Positions 17,321-26,188 of a stretch of DNA of 64,000 nt are shown here, in pieces; position 1 is the stretch's first letter, and every line of letters begins with the position of its first letter. A program made the translations under genes and the position numbers. The notes under the pieces were generated by a model. That model saw nothing but the letters and a program-made list of their open reading frames with translations, was not told where the DNA came from and ran no database searches. Origin of the DNA: Acidimicrobiaceae bacterium (GTDB taxonomy: Bacteria > Actinomycetota > Acidimicrobiia > Acidimicrobiales > Aldehydirespiratoraceae); contig JAERSO010000102.1 in assembly GCA_016845585.1 (NCBI GenBank), forward strand, positions 1 through 64,000, in the 5' to 3' direction.

Positions 17321-18185
17321 CGGGTCCCGCACGGAGGCACCAGAGCAGGTGCGGTCGATCGAGGAGTTCCTCGAGGCGCGGGCGAAGCGACCAGAGCAGT
17401 CCGAGGACCATCGTGATGCCGTGGCGCTTCGACCGACCGACGTCGTGATCGCTCCGTAGGCGAAATGCGGCACGACCTGGATGCAGCAGACCATCCACAC
17501 GCTGCGCACGAGTGGAGACATGGACTTCGACGACATCTCGCGGGTGATCCCGTTCATCGAGGTCAACAGCCGACTCGGGCTCGATCTCGACTTGGAGCAA
17601 CGGGCGCAGCCCCGCGCCTTCAAGACCCACCTGGGTTGGGATCACGTTCCCCGCGGTGGGCGGTACGTCGTGGTCTTTCGCCATCCGGCCGACGCCGCGC
17701 TCTCCAGCGCGAACTTTCTCGACGGCATGGTGTTCGAACGGGGCAGCGTCTCTGCCGACGAGCAGGTCCAGAAGCTCTTCCTGGCGGGCCGCGGCTACTA
17801 CGAGCACCTGCGATCCTGGTGGCCGCGCCGCCATGACGAGGACACGCTCTTCATCGGCTGTGAGCTCATGCTCGCAGACCGGGAGAGGGCCATTGGTCAG
17901 GTCGCGGACTTCATCGGCGTCGCACTCTCCGATGAACGGCTGGCGACCACGCTTCACCACACCTCGAGGGAATTCATGCTCGAGCACGGGGACAGATTCG
18001 ACGACCGCATGATGCGCGACGCCGGGATCCTCCCGGCAGGCACGGACGCCTCCAAGGTCACCGCGGGTGCGCCGGCACCGTTGAGTGCCGAGACGATCTC
18101 GCTCCTCGACGAGGCCTGGAGCGAGGAGATCGACGGTCAGCTCGGGTTCGAGTCCTACGAGGACGTCATCGCGACGCTGGCCTGA
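17310..18185 (+). pseudogene. Sulfotransferase gene interrupted by an in-frame TAG
   Basis: From ATG 17310 the frame reads SIEEFLEARAKRP, then RPTDVVIAP, a TAG at 17457-17459 (codon 50), and continues in the same frame with AKCGTTWMQQTIHTLRTSG. KCGTTW is the 5'-phosphosulfate loop that binds PAPS, so the stop lies two codons before the cofactor site. The rest is full length and shows the 3'-phosphate motif GRYVVVFRHPADAALSS. A point mutation of a sense codon to TAG explains it; a sequencing error or suppression are alternatives. Re-initiation at ATG 17481 would lack the PAPS loop. The gene starts inside the sulfatase end (11-base overlap). Confidence 0.75.
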
Positions 18186-18190
18186 CCGGG

Positions 18191-18883
18191 TCAGTCCACG
18201 ATCGGAACCGGCGGGATGCTCTCGCTGAATCGCTCGGTGAAGACGTCGTCCGGTATCGCGATGGTCTGCTTGTAGCGCTCGATCGGGGTTCCCCTCGGCC
18301 AGGGCTTGCTCGGATCGAACTCCGGCTGCGGAACGGGGCCGTCGGCCGACGCGAACGCCTCGGGGCTGCGGTACCTGGCGAGTTCGTCGGCGGAGATCCC
18401 GGCCAGGTCGACCACCTCGGGGTCGATCCAGGCCCGAGCATCGATCGGCGCGGCCGACGTGGCGACTTCCAGGCTCATGTCCTCAGGGCCGGCGAAGTAG
18501 ATCGAGTGACACATGCCGTGGTCGAGCGGCCCGATCACCGTGACACCCCGGGATCGAATGCGGTCTCGCATGGCGAGCAGATCGTCGACCGTGTCGACAT
18601 TGAACGCCACGTGCTGCATTGCCCCACCGGCGCACGGCGTTCCCGCGCTGCCGGCGTGGGTGACCCCGATGGTGCGCTCGATGCCGGCGATGTCGGGTGT
18701 CTCGACGAACGCCAGGTAGCACGCGTCGTTCAGCTTCATGAAGCCATGCCACGCCCCCTCGACGCCATGCATCCAGTAGAGCGCCACCAACTCGCAGCCG
18801 AGCACGTCGTTGAAGAACTCGATCTGCGCCTTGATGTCCTTCGTGGCGATGGCCAGATGATGGATCCCGTTGTTCGCAGTCAT
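18191..18883 (-). CDS. VOC (glyoxalase/extradiol dioxygenase) superfamily protein
   Basis: A 230-residue protein with the vicinal-oxygen-chelate opening HHLAIATKDIKAQIEFFNDV. A second beta-alpha unit is MQHVAFNVDTVDDLL, ending in SIYFAGPEDMSLEVAT. These supply the histidine and glutamate metal ligands expected in a two-module VOC domain. The last 70 residues, rich in proline and charged residues, are outside the domain. The start at 18883 sits seven bases after a TAGTGT box, so the transcript is probably leaderless. It is divergent from the TauD-like gene. Confidence 0.84.
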   Translation of the reverse strand: MTANNGIHHLAIATKDIKAQIEFFNDVLGCELVALYWMHGVEGAWHGFMKLNDACYLAFVETPDIAGIERTIGVTHAGSAGTPCAGGAMQHVAFNVDTVDDLLAMRDRIRSRGVTVIGPLDHGMCHSIYFAGPEDMSLEVATSAAPIDARAWIDPEVVDLAGISADELARYRSPEAFASADGPVPQPEFDPSKPWPRGTPIERYKQTIAIPDDVFTERFSESIPPVPIVD

Positions 18884-18890
18884 GCTCGGG

Positions 18891-18896
18891 ACACTA
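18891..18896 (-). promoter_or_regulatory. -10 box (TAGTGT) for the VOC gene, probably leaderless
   Basis: On the minus strand TAGTGT is followed by seven bases and the ATG at 18883. This spacing places the transcription start at or next to the start codon. No clear -35 box is seen. Confidence 0.5.
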
Positions 18897-18943
18897 CCGA
18901 CAAGCGGTTGCGGGCAAGATCCAGCCGGGAGAGGCCGGTGCCG

Positions 18944-18949
18944 TACGCT
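18944..18949 (+). promoter_or_regulatory. -10 box (TACGCT) for the TauD-like gene, probably leaderless
   Basis: TACGCT, six bases, then ATG at 18956; there is no Shine-Dalgarno sequence. The same layout recurs at other starts in the window, which supports the call. Confidence 0.55.
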
Positions 18950-18955
18950 CGACGC

Positions 18956-19858
18956 ATGTCGCATCCCCACATCGAACCGGTGTCTCCCGTCCTCGGGGCC
19001 GAAGTGTCCGGGGTCGACCTCAACGAGCCGATGGACGACGCCACATTCGATCGGATCCACGAGGCGTTTCTCCACCACGGTGTGCTGTTCTTCCGAGATC
19101 AGCAGAAGATGCCGGAGGCCACACAGATCGCGCTGGCCCGGCGCCTCGGACCACTCCACACCCACCCCGCGGCGCCGACCACTGATCCCGACGCCGCGGT
19201 GTTCGTGATCCATGCCCACCGCGACTCACCGGTCGCGAACGGCAACGGCTGGCACACCGACGTGTCGTGTGATGAGGAGCCGCCGCTGGCCACGATGCTT
19301 CAGGTCCACACCCTGCCCGAGGGAGGGGGCGGCGACACGATGTTCGCGAGCATGGAAGCCGCGTACGAGACCCTGTCACCCGAGTGGCGCTCCCGCCTCC
19401 GCGACCTCACCGCCCTTCACGAATCCGAACACGTCTACCGGGGGCGCTACGCCGATCGAGGCGTCGGCGATGAGGACGTCGTCTACCCGAGTGCGCAACA
19501 TCCGGTCGTACGTACCCATCCCGAGACCGGCCGGCCGAGCATCTATGTGAATCGATCGTTCACCACCCGAATCCTCGGCGTCGACCCCGAAGAGAGCGAC
19601 ACCCTGCTGCGCTGGCTGTTCCGCCATGTCGAGCGACCCGAATTCCAGATCCGCTTCCGATGGCGAGAGAACGACGCGGCGCTGTGGGACAACCGTTGTC
19701 TCCAGCACTTCGCCATCTGGGACTACTGGCCGAATGAGCGAATGGGGAATCGCGTCACCGTCCTCGGCGATCGGCCGTTCCTCGACCCGGCCGCGCCCGA
19801 GCCGCCACCATCGCCGCTGCGCCTCTCCGGTGGCGGTCTTGCGCCACACGGACTCTGA
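18956..19858 (+). CDS. TauD/TfdA family 2-oxoglutarate dioxygenase
   Basis: A 300-residue oxygenase of the taurine dioxygenase family. The HxD metal pair is in NGWHTDVSCDEEPP, the distal histidine in WDNRCLQHFAIWDY, and the 2OG-binding arginine in MGNRVTVLGDRP. The N-terminus (PVSPVLGAEVSGVDLNEP) is classic for the family. Members release sulfite from taurine or alkyl sulfates or cleave phenoxyacetates; the nearby sulfatase makes a sulfur substrate attractive but unproven. It starts without a leader. The kynurenine operon promoter begins 14 bases after its stop. Confidence 0.88.
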   Translation: MSHPHIEPVSPVLGAEVSGVDLNEPMDDATFDRIHEAFLHHGVLFFRDQQKMPEATQIALARRLGPLHTHPAAPTTDPDAAVFVIHAHRDSPVANGNGWHTDVSCDEEPPLATMLQVHTLPEGGGGDTMFASMEAAYETLSPEWRSRLRDLTALHESEHVYRGRYADRGVGDEDVVYPSAQHPVVRTHPETGRPSIYVNRSFTTRILGVDPEESDTLLRWLFRHVERPEFQIRFRWRENDAALWDNRCLQHFAIWDYWPNERMGNRVTVLGDRPFLDPAAPEPPPSPLRLSGGGLAPHGL

Positions 19859-19871
19859 GGTCCAAGGAGGT

Positions 19872-19915
19872 ACATTCAGGCGAATGTTGACGCTACATTC
19901 GTTTGAATGTATATT
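19872..19915 (+). promoter_or_regulatory. Promoter and twin MarR operators of the kynurenine operon
   Basis: Two identical palindromes, ACATTC-N4-GAATGT, lie at 19872-19887 and 19895-19910, centres 23 bases apart. Between and over them is a good promoter: TTGACG (19887-19892), 17 bases, TATATT (19910-19915). One operator ends at the -35 box; the other covers the spacer up to the -10. The predicted start of transcription is about 19922, which is the GTG of the MarR gene. A repressor bound here would block RNA polymerase. Autoregulation by the MarR product is the natural reading. Confidence 0.75.
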
Positions 19916-19921
19916 CGCCGG

Positions 19922-20392
19922 GTGGGGACACCAGACGCCGGATTCCTGAACGCCTATCTCCCGTACCTGCTCCGCCAGGCCGACCAGACGCTCTCGGCGC
20001 CGTTCTATGCGGTCCTGAACCGACATGAAGTCGCACGATCGGAGTGGCGCGTCCTGGCCGTGCTCGCCGAACACGGTGAGCTCGGGGTGCTCGAGTTGGC
20101 CGATGCCGCACTCAGCCCACAACCCACGGTGACCCATGCCGTGCGGCGACTCGAGGAACGCGGCCTCGTCAGTCGCGTTCAGGGCACGCTGGACAAGCGT
20201 CAGCGCTTCATCTCCGTCACCCCGAGTGGGGCGGAGCTCACCCGGATCCTCCTGGGTGAGGCCGGCCGGCTCGAACGAGAAGCACTCGCCGACGTCGCCG
20301 GCGTCGCCGAACTCGCCGACCAGCTCCGGTCGCTGACCACCGCCGCGAACGCCTGGGTCCGCGACACCGAACCAACCGAGGAAGCCGGATGA
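19922..20392 (+). CDS. MarR-family regulator of tryptophan/kynurenine degradation
   Basis: A 156-residue winged-helix protein. The recognition region is LSPQPTVTHAVRRLEERGLV and the wing is GTLDKRQRFISVTPSG, both standard for MarR; flanking helices make the dimer. A start at ATG 19907 would lie upstream of the predicted transcription start, inside the operator, so the leaderless GTG at 19922 is chosen (six bases after TATATT). Its end overlaps kynU by four bases (ATGA), which ties it to the pathway. It is probably a kynurenine- or anthranilate-responsive autorepressor, comparable in role, not necessarily in ancestry, to KynR. Confidence 0.85.
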   Translation: MGTPDAGFLNAYLPYLLRQADQTLSAPFYAVLNRHEVARSEWRVLAVLAEHGELGVLELADAALSPQPTVTHAVRRLEERGLVSRVQGTLDKRQRFISVTPSGAELTRILLGEAGRLEREALADVAGVAELADQLRSLTTAANAWVRDTEPTEEAG

Positions 20393-21630
20393 CACCGCCG
20401 ACTGCTGCCGAGCTCGATGCCGCCGACCCACTCGCCCATCTTCGCGACGAGTTCGAGCTCCCCGATGGCATCTATCTCGTCGGCAACTCCCTCGGGGCCC
20501 TGCCCACAGCGGCCCGGGCGTACGTGAACGAGGAGTTCGACCGTTGGAGTTCACTCGGTGTCGAGGGCCACTTCACGGGGCGCCTGGCGTGGAAGGACTA
20601 TCACGAGCTCCTCACCGATCAGTTCGCGGCCCTGACCGGATCCCACGCCGATGAAGTGGTCGCCATGAACTCGCTCACGGTGAACCTCCACCTGATGATG
20701 GTGAGCTTCTACCGGCCGACGGCCGGGCGCCACAAGATCCTCATCGAGGGTCACGCATTCCCATCGGACCATTTCGCGGTCGAGTCACAGATCCGCCAAC
20801 GGGGTCTCGATCCCACTGATTCGCTGATTCTGCTGGAGCCACGCGGTGGTGAAGAGGTCCTCCACCCGGACGACATCCTCCAGGCCATCACCGACAACGC
20901 CGACGAGTTGGCCCTGGTGCTCCTCCCCGGCGTGCAGTACTACACCGGCCAGGTCCTCCCCATGGCGAAAATCGCCCAAGCCGGACATTCGGTCGGTGCA
21001 ATCGTCGGATTCGACCTCGCCCATGCTGTTGGCAATCTCGACCTGCGCCTCCACGACTGGGACGTCGACTTCGCCGCCTGGTGCACCTACAAGTATCTGA
21101 ACAGTGGCCCCGGTGGCGTGGGTGGTGCATTCGTTCACCGCCGCCATGTGGCCGACCCTGATCTCCCCAAGTTCCTGGGCTGGTGGGGCACGAACAAGAC
21201 GACCCGCTTCGAGATGGAGACCGAGTTCGATGCCATCCCGACCGTGGAGTCCTGGCAGCTGTCCAACGCTCCGGTTCTGTCGATGGCTGCCCTCCGGGCG
21301 TCACTCGATGTCTTCGAGAAGGCGGGCGGCATGGGACCGCTGCGCCGTAAGACCGAACTGCAGATCGAGTTCTTCGATCGACGACTCGCCGAATCCCTCG
21401 GCGACCGGGTCGAGAACATCACGCCGAAGGCGCTGGTCGAGCGCGGGTGCCAGTTCGCCCTCCGGGTCACGAACGACGACGGACGACGGGTGTTCGAGGA
21501 GCTCGAGAGGGCCCGGGTGCTCTGCGACTGGCGCTACCCGGATGTGATCCGAGTCGCTGCCGTACCCCTCTACAACTCGTTCGACGACATCGACCGCTTC
21601 GTCGACATTCTCGATGGGATCGTGCGATGA
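20389..21630 (+). CDS. kynU: Kynureninase
   Basis: A 413-residue fold-type I PLP enzyme that cleaves kynurenine or 3-hydroxykynurenine to (hydroxy)anthranilate and alanine. The opening GIYLVGNSLGALP binds the cofactor phosphate region. FDLAHAVGN carries the PLP-nitrogen aspartate, and WCTYKYLNSGPGG places the Schiff-base lysine at about residue 235. The length is normal. It overlaps MarR and kmo by ATGA at both ends, so the operon is tightly coupled. Confidence 0.93.
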   Translation: MTPPTAAELDAADPLAHLRDEFELPDGIYLVGNSLGALPTAARAYVNEEFDRWSSLGVEGHFTGRLAWKDYHELLTDQFAALTGSHADEVVAMNSLTVNLHLMMVSFYRPTAGRHKILIEGHAFPSDHFAVESQIRQRGLDPTDSLILLEPRGGEEVLHPDDILQAITDNADELALVLLPGVQYYTGQVLPMAKIAQAGHSVGAIVGFDLAHAVGNLDLRLHDWDVDFAAWCTYKYLNSGPGGVGGAFVHRRHVADPDLPKFLGWWGTNKTTRFEMETEFDAIPTVESWQLSNAPVLSMAALRASLDVFEKAGGMGPLRRKTELQIEFFDRRLAESLGDRVENITPKALVERGCQFALRVTNDDGRRVFEELERARVLCDWRYPDVIRVAAVPLYNSFDDIDRFVDILDGIVR

Positions 21631-22976
21631 AGGGTCCGATCACGATCGCGGGAGCCGGACCGGCCGGCTCCCTGTTGGCCATCTATCTGGCCCGGCAAGG
21701 TCACGACGTCACCGTCTACGAGAGCCGGCCTGATCTCCGCCGTGCCGACATCGGCGCCGGTCGATCCATCAACCTCGCGCTGGCCACCCGCGGCATCGTC
21801 CCCCTTGTCGATGTCGGCGTGATCGAGCAGGTCGACGAGATCACGATCCCGATGCGTGGCCGCATGGTGCACGCCGTCGGTGACCCCGCGCCGGAGCTGC
21901 AGCCGTACGGGATCCTCGAACACGAGGTCATCCACTCGGTGTCTCGCAGCGACCTCAACGCCATCCTGCTCGACGCCGCGGAATCGACCGGACGGGTCAC
22001 GATCGAATTCGAGAAGCGGCTCGAAAGGGTCGACTACGAGGAGTCGCTCCTCCACTTCCACGACGGCTCCACGGCACCGTTCGGGATGGTCTTCGGTGCC
22101 GATGGCGCGAACTCGCCGGTCCGCGACTCGCTGATCGCCAAAGGTGCCTGCACCTATGCCCCCGAACCGCTCGGCCACGACTACAAGGAACTGACGCTGC
22201 CGCCGGCCACCGACGGAAGCCACCAACTCGACCCCAATGCCCTCCACATCTGGCCACGCGGCGAGTTCATGCTGATCGCGCTCGCGAACCCCGGCGGCGA
22301 CTTCACGGTCACCCTCTTCGCGCCCACCGAAACCTTCGAATCACTCGACTCCGCCGAATCCATTCGTGCCTACTTCCAGGCCGAGTTCGCTGAGTTCGCC
22401 GTGCTGATGCCCGGCCTCGTCGAACAGTTCACCGAGAATCCCACGGGCAAACTCGCCACGGTGCGAGCCAGCGGCTGGAGCTTCGAGGACCGTGCCGTGC
22501 TCATGGGCGACGCCGCCCACGGCGTCGTGCCGTTCCATGGTCAGGGCATGAATGCCGCGATGGAATCCGTCCGTGCACTCGATCGCCACATCCGCGCCTC
22601 GCCCGACGATCTCGCCGCCGCGTTCGGAAACTACGAGGCGGAGCGGAAGCCGAACACCGATGCAATCGCCGACATGGCGATCAGCAACTACATCGAGATG
22701 CGAGCCAGCGTCGTCGACCCCGATTACCTGGCCAAGCGAGCGCTCGCGCTGGATCTGCAGCAACGCCATCCGGCACACCTCAGCCCTCGCTACAACATGG
22801 TCATGTTCTCGACGATGCCCTACGCCGAGGCCATGAACAGAGCCGCCCGTCAGGCCGAGATCATCGCCGCGTCGATCGCGGACACATCGGTCGATGTCGA
22901 CGCGCTGGTCACCGCGCTCCACGCCCTTCCCGCCAACGACCCCCTCGCCGACCCGAAAGCCCTGTCGACATCATGA
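21627..22976 (+). CDS. kmo: Kynurenine 3-monooxygenase
   Basis: A 449-residue FAD aromatic hydroxylase that turns kynurenine into 3-hydroxykynurenine using NADPH and O2. Residues 7-19 give the FAD dinucleotide motif GAGPAGSLLAIYL. The family block GRSINLALATRG follows. The second FAD motif is VLMGDAAHGVVPFHGQGMNAA. The C-terminal part with RYNMVMFSTMPYAEA matches full-length KMO, although the bacterial enzyme has no strong membrane anchor here. It overlaps both neighbours by ATGA. Confidence 0.93.
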   Translation: MKGPITIAGAGPAGSLLAIYLARQGHDVTVYESRPDLRRADIGAGRSINLALATRGIVPLVDVGVIEQVDEITIPMRGRMVHAVGDPAPELQPYGILEHEVIHSVSRSDLNAILLDAAESTGRVTIEFEKRLERVDYEESLLHFHDGSTAPFGMVFGADGANSPVRDSLIAKGACTYAPEPLGHDYKELTLPPATDGSHQLDPNALHIWPRGEFMLIALANPGGDFTVTLFAPTETFESLDSAESIRAYFQAEFAEFAVLMPGLVEQFTENPTGKLATVRASGWSFEDRAVLMGDAAHGVVPFHGQGMNAAMESVRALDRHIRASPDDLAAAFGNYEAERKPNTDAIADMAISNYIEMRASVVDPDYLAKRALALDLQQRHPAHLSPRYNMVMFSTMPYAEAMNRAARQAEIIAASIADTSVDVDALVTALHALPANDPLADPKALSTS

Positions 22977-23785
22977 GTCTCCCCTTCGAGAACAACGACG
23001 AATTCACCTACGGCAGCTACCTGATGGTGCCGGAACTGCTGTCCCTCCAGCGCTGCGTGTCCCACGACCCGGCAACCGGTCAGCCCGAGCACGACGAGAC
23101 GCTGTTCATCGTCATCCACCAGGTCTACGAACTCTGGTTCAAGCAGATCCTCCATGAGGTCGACTTCATCATCGGCGCCCTCGACGAGGACCGGATCAGC
23201 GCCGCGCAGAATCATCTCAAGCGGGTGTTGAAGATCCTCAAGACCCTGGTCGGTCAACTCGACGTGCTCGAGACCATGACCCCGGCCGAGTTCGCCAGTT
23301 TCCGCGACTTCCTGGCCAATGCCAGCGGGTTCCAATCCGCACAGTTCCGTGAGCTCGAATTCGTCCTCGGGATCAAGGATCGCATCCAGCTCGACTGGTT
23401 CACCGGCGACGAGGGCGCACGCCTGCACCATCGCTACGAGTCCCCCACCGTGTGGGATGCGTTCGTCGGCGTCCTGCATCGCCAGGGCGCACCAGTGCCC
23501 GCCGAGCTTCTGGAACGCGATGTCACCGAACCCGTCGTCGAGAACCCAGATCTCCAGGCGGTCATCATCGACCGCTATGGCGACGAGGGGTTCGCCGGAT
23601 TGTGCGAAACGCTGACCGACCTCGACGAAGGTCTGCAGGAATGGCGGTATCGCCACGTCATGATGGTCAAACGCACCATCGGCACGAAGATGGGGACAGG
23701 TGGCTCCGATGGAGCGGCCTATCTCGCCACCACACTCTTCCGGCCGGCCTTTCCCGACCTGTGGGCGGTGCGTACCGCGTTCTAG
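22973..23785 (+). CDS. kynA: Tryptophan 2,3-dioxygenase
   Basis: A 270-residue heme enzyme that opens the indole ring of L-tryptophan to N-formylkynurenine. Diagnostic blocks are present in order: TYGSYLMVPELLSLQ, HDETLFIVIHQVYELWFKQI with the distal histidine, HHRYESPTVWD, and the proximal heme ligand in EWRYRHVMMVKRTIG followed by GTGGSDGAAYL. The length is that of bacterial TDO. It ends the coupled part of the operon; no kynurenine formamidase (kynB) is seen nearby, so that step must be supplied from elsewhere. Confidence 0.94.
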   Translation: MSLPFENNDEFTYGSYLMVPELLSLQRCVSHDPATGQPEHDETLFIVIHQVYELWFKQILHEVDFIIGALDEDRISAAQNHLKRVLKILKTLVGQLDVLETMTPAEFASFRDFLANASGFQSAQFRELEFVLGIKDRIQLDWFTGDEGARLHHRYESPTVWDAFVGVLHRQGAPVPAELLERDVTEPVVENPDLQAVIIDRYGDEGFAGLCETLTDLDEGLQEWRYRHVMMVKRTIGTKMGTGGSDGAAYLATTLFRPAFPDLWAVRTAF

Positions 23786-23818
23786 ACAGGGTTGCTCCCT
23801 GTGGAGCAGGGTGAGCCC

Positions 23819-24484
23819 ATGAGCAATCCCGTAAGCCCGATCGTCGACTCCGCCGGAGCCCGAGCCCTCGTCGTGGAAGCAGTCGAGGCTGCGGCCGGCT
23901 TCATCGGCCAGGAGGCCGTCGCAGAGCGATGGGACCAACCGTCTGCACTGGAGGGGATGACGGTCGGAGCACTCGCGGCCCACCTCGTCCGGGCTGCCGG
24001 TTCGACCATCGCCTACCTCGACCGCACGCCAAGGGATGCGAAGCCCGATGGGGAACTCCTCACGCCGGTCACCTACTTCCACGCCGCCATCGATTCACCC
24101 ATCCATGAGCAGATCAAGGATGTCTCCGCGGCGGAGGCCTCGGTCGGTCACGCCGAGATCGCGGCGAAGGCCCAGCAGCTGGCGGTGGATCTCGAGGTGC
24201 GCCTCGGCCAGGAACCCTCTGACCGTCTCGTGGCCGCCCTCGGCGGACGGCATCTCACCCTCGACGACTTCTGCCGCACGCGAATGATCGAAGTGTTGCT
24301 CCATCTCGACGACCTCGCCGCGAGCGTGGACGAACCCCGACCGGAGACGGATCCGGCAGGGCCGGCGATCGTGATCGACATCTGCATCGGGATCGCACGC
24401 AACCTCCACGGCGAGTGGGGCGTGCTCCACGCCCTGAGTCGTGCCGAGCGGGCGACGGGACCGGCCGTCTTCCCCGTCTTCTGA
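23819..24484 (+). CDS. DinB-like / mycothiol-dependent maleylpyruvate isomerase N-terminal domain protein
   Basis: A 221-residue helical-bundle protein with wording of the MDMPI/DinB superfamily: WDQPSALEGMTVGALAAHLV near residue 40 carries the first metal histidine, and RMIEVLLHLDDLA near 165 carries the HxxxD-type second site. In Actinobacteria these proteins use mycothiol in isomerisation or conjugation. It follows TDO by 33 bases, with GGGTGA before the ATG and a small hairpin (23793-23808) in the gap, and is probably co-transcribed. A ring-fission isomerase role is possible but not shown. Confidence 0.75.
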   Translation: MSNPVSPIVDSAGARALVVEAVEAAAGFIGQEAVAERWDQPSALEGMTVGALAAHLVRAAGSTIAYLDRTPRDAKPDGELLTPVTYFHAAIDSPIHEQIKDVSAAEASVGHAEIAAKAQQLAVDLEVRLGQEPSDRLVAALGGRHLTLDDFCRTRMIEVLLHLDDLAASVDEPRPETDPAGPAIVIDICIGIARNLHGEWGVLHALSRAERATGPAVFPVF

Positions 24485-24559
24485 CGCGTGGGCCGGGCTT
24501 CTCACCCCGGGCCAGGAGACGCGAAACTCGTACCGCTCACACCACTCTCGGGAGTCCCG

Positions 24560-26185
24560 ATGCCGAACATGACCGACTACGCCACCGAACGCGAATCGTT
24601 CCACATCGATGTCCCGGAGACCTTCAACGCGGTTCGCGATGTCGTCGACGCTCAGGCCGCGGCCAACCCCGACGCCGCCGCGCTCCTCATGGTTTCACCC
24701 GACGGACTCGACGCGGACCGCTACTCCTTCGCCGAACTGAAGGACCGCACCAGCCAGGTTGCGAATGTGCTCGACGGACTCGGCGTCACCAAAGGTGACC
24801 GTGTGTTCGTGATGCTGCCTCGGGTCATCGGGTGGTACGACACGGTGCTGGGTACCGTGCGCCTCGGCGCAATTCCGATGCCGGGCACCTCACAGCTCAC
24901 GCCCAAGGACATCGCCTACCGGATCAACCGGGCCGAGGCGAGCGTCGCGGTGACCGACGCAGACGGGGTGGCGAAGATCGACGCCATACGCGACGAATGT
25001 CCCTCGCTGACGACGGTGATCGTGGCCGGGAGCGAGGCCGACGGCTGGATCGACCTCGATTCCGAGCGTGCCGCGGCGTCGACATCGCCTCCTGACTCCG
25101 AGCCGACGTCCTCCACCGACCCTCTTCTCATCTACTTCACCTCCGGCACCACGGGTAACCCGAAGATGGTGCTCCACACCCATGCGTCGTACGGAATCGG
25201 TCACCAGATCACGGCCCGCTACTGGCAGGACCTCCAGGCCGGTGACGTCTTCTGGGGAGTCTCCGACACCGGGTGGGCGAAAGCCGCTTGGTCGAAGCTC
25301 TTCGGCCAGTGGGCGCTCGGTGCCACGGTCATGGCGTGGAACGCTCAGGGGAAGCCGGAGTTCTCCCAGATGCTTCGCATGATCATCGATCACGGCGTCA
25401 CCGTCTTCTGCGCGCCGCCGACGATCTACCGCAACTTCGTGGTCGAGGATCTCTCGCAGTACGCCTTCTCGAACCTGCGCCACTGCCTTGCCGCAGGCGA
25501 GGCGCTCAACCCGGAGACCTTCGAGAGCTGGAAAGCCGCCACCGGCACGGAGATCCATGACGGCTATGGTCAGACGGAGACGGTGAACCTGCTCGCCAAC
25601 TACCAGTGCATGGACATCAAACCCGGCTCCCTCGGCAAGCCCACGCCCGGACTCGACGTCGCCGTCGTCGACGAGAACGGCACGCCGCTCCCGCCCAACT
25701 CCGAGGGTGTCATCGCCGTCAGGGTCAAGCCCGAGCGTCCGCGCTGGTTGTTCACCGAGTACTGGCGCGACGAGGAAGCCACCGCCAAGTCGCACGTCGG
25801 CGACTACTACCTCACCGGCGACCGGGCGTATCTCGACGAGGACGGCTACTTCTGGTTCCAGAGCCGCGACGACGACATCATCATCTCGGCGGGTTATCGC
25901 ATCGGTCCCTTCGAGGTCGAGTCGGTGATCATGCAGCACCCGGCCGTCACCGAAGTGGCGGTCATCGGTGTACCCGACGATGTTCGCGGCGAAGTGGTGA
26001 AGGCATTCATCATCCTCGCCCCGGGCCATGATGCGTCGGACGACCTGGCGAGCGAGATCCAGAAGTACGTGCAGGAGACCACCGCGCCCTACAAGTACCC
26101 GCGCCACATCGAGTTCATCGACGAACTCCCGAAGACCGTTTCGGGCAAGGTGCGCCGAATCGACCTGCGCAAGCGCCCGGTCTGA
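24560..26185 (+). CDS. Acyl-CoA synthetase (AMP-forming, medium-chain/benzoate type)
   Basis: A 541-residue adenylate-forming ligase that activates a carboxylic acid with ATP and transfers it to CoA. The P-loop-like A3 motif is YFTSGTTGNPKMVLHTHAS, A5 is DGYGQTETVNLL, A7/A8 follow as YLTGDRAYLDEDGYFWFQSR, and the A10 lysine is in PKTVSGKVRRIDLR. The SDTGWAKAAWS block is typical of the medium-chain / benzoate-CoA ligase branch. GGGAG lies about five bases before the chosen ATG; ATG 24569 is an alternative. It could activate anthranilate or fatty acids; the evidence does not separate these. Confidence 0.9.
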   Translation: MPNMTDYATERESFHIDVPETFNAVRDVVDAQAAANPDAAALLMVSPDGLDADRYSFAELKDRTSQVANVLDGLGVTKGDRVFVMLPRVIGWYDTVLGTVRLGAIPMPGTSQLTPKDIAYRINRAEASVAVTDADGVAKIDAIRDECPSLTTVIVAGSEADGWIDLDSERAAASTSPPDSEPTSSTDPLLIYFTSGTTGNPKMVLHTHASYGIGHQITARYWQDLQAGDVFWGVSDTGWAKAAWSKLFGQWALGATVMAWNAQGKPEFSQMLRMIIDHGVTVFCAPPTIYRNFVVEDLSQYAFSNLRHCLAAGEALNPETFESWKAATGTEIHDGYGQTETVNLLANYQCMDIKPGSLGKPTPGLDVAVVDENGTPLPPNSEGVIAVRVKPERPRWLFTEYWRDEEATAKSHVGDYYLTGDRAYLDEDGYFWFQSRDDDIIISAGYRIGPFEVESVIMQHPAVTEVAVIGVPDDVRGEVVKAFIILAPGHDASDDLASEIQKYVQETTAPYKYPRHIEFIDELPKTVSGKVRRIDLRKRPV

Positions 26186-26188
26186 GCG

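Noticed and set aside
19884..19949. A 21-codon leader ORF after AGGAGG upstream of the kynurenine operon (a possible attenuator peptide).
   Set aside because: The AGGAGG lies 13 bases from the ATG, the whole stretch is upstream of or across the predicted transcription start, and the peptide is not tryptophan-rich.
23793..23808. A transcription terminator after tryptophan dioxygenase.
   Set aside because: The TGCTCC/GGAGCA stem is only six pairs with no T-run and lies right before the next gene's ribosome-binding region; it is more likely incidental.
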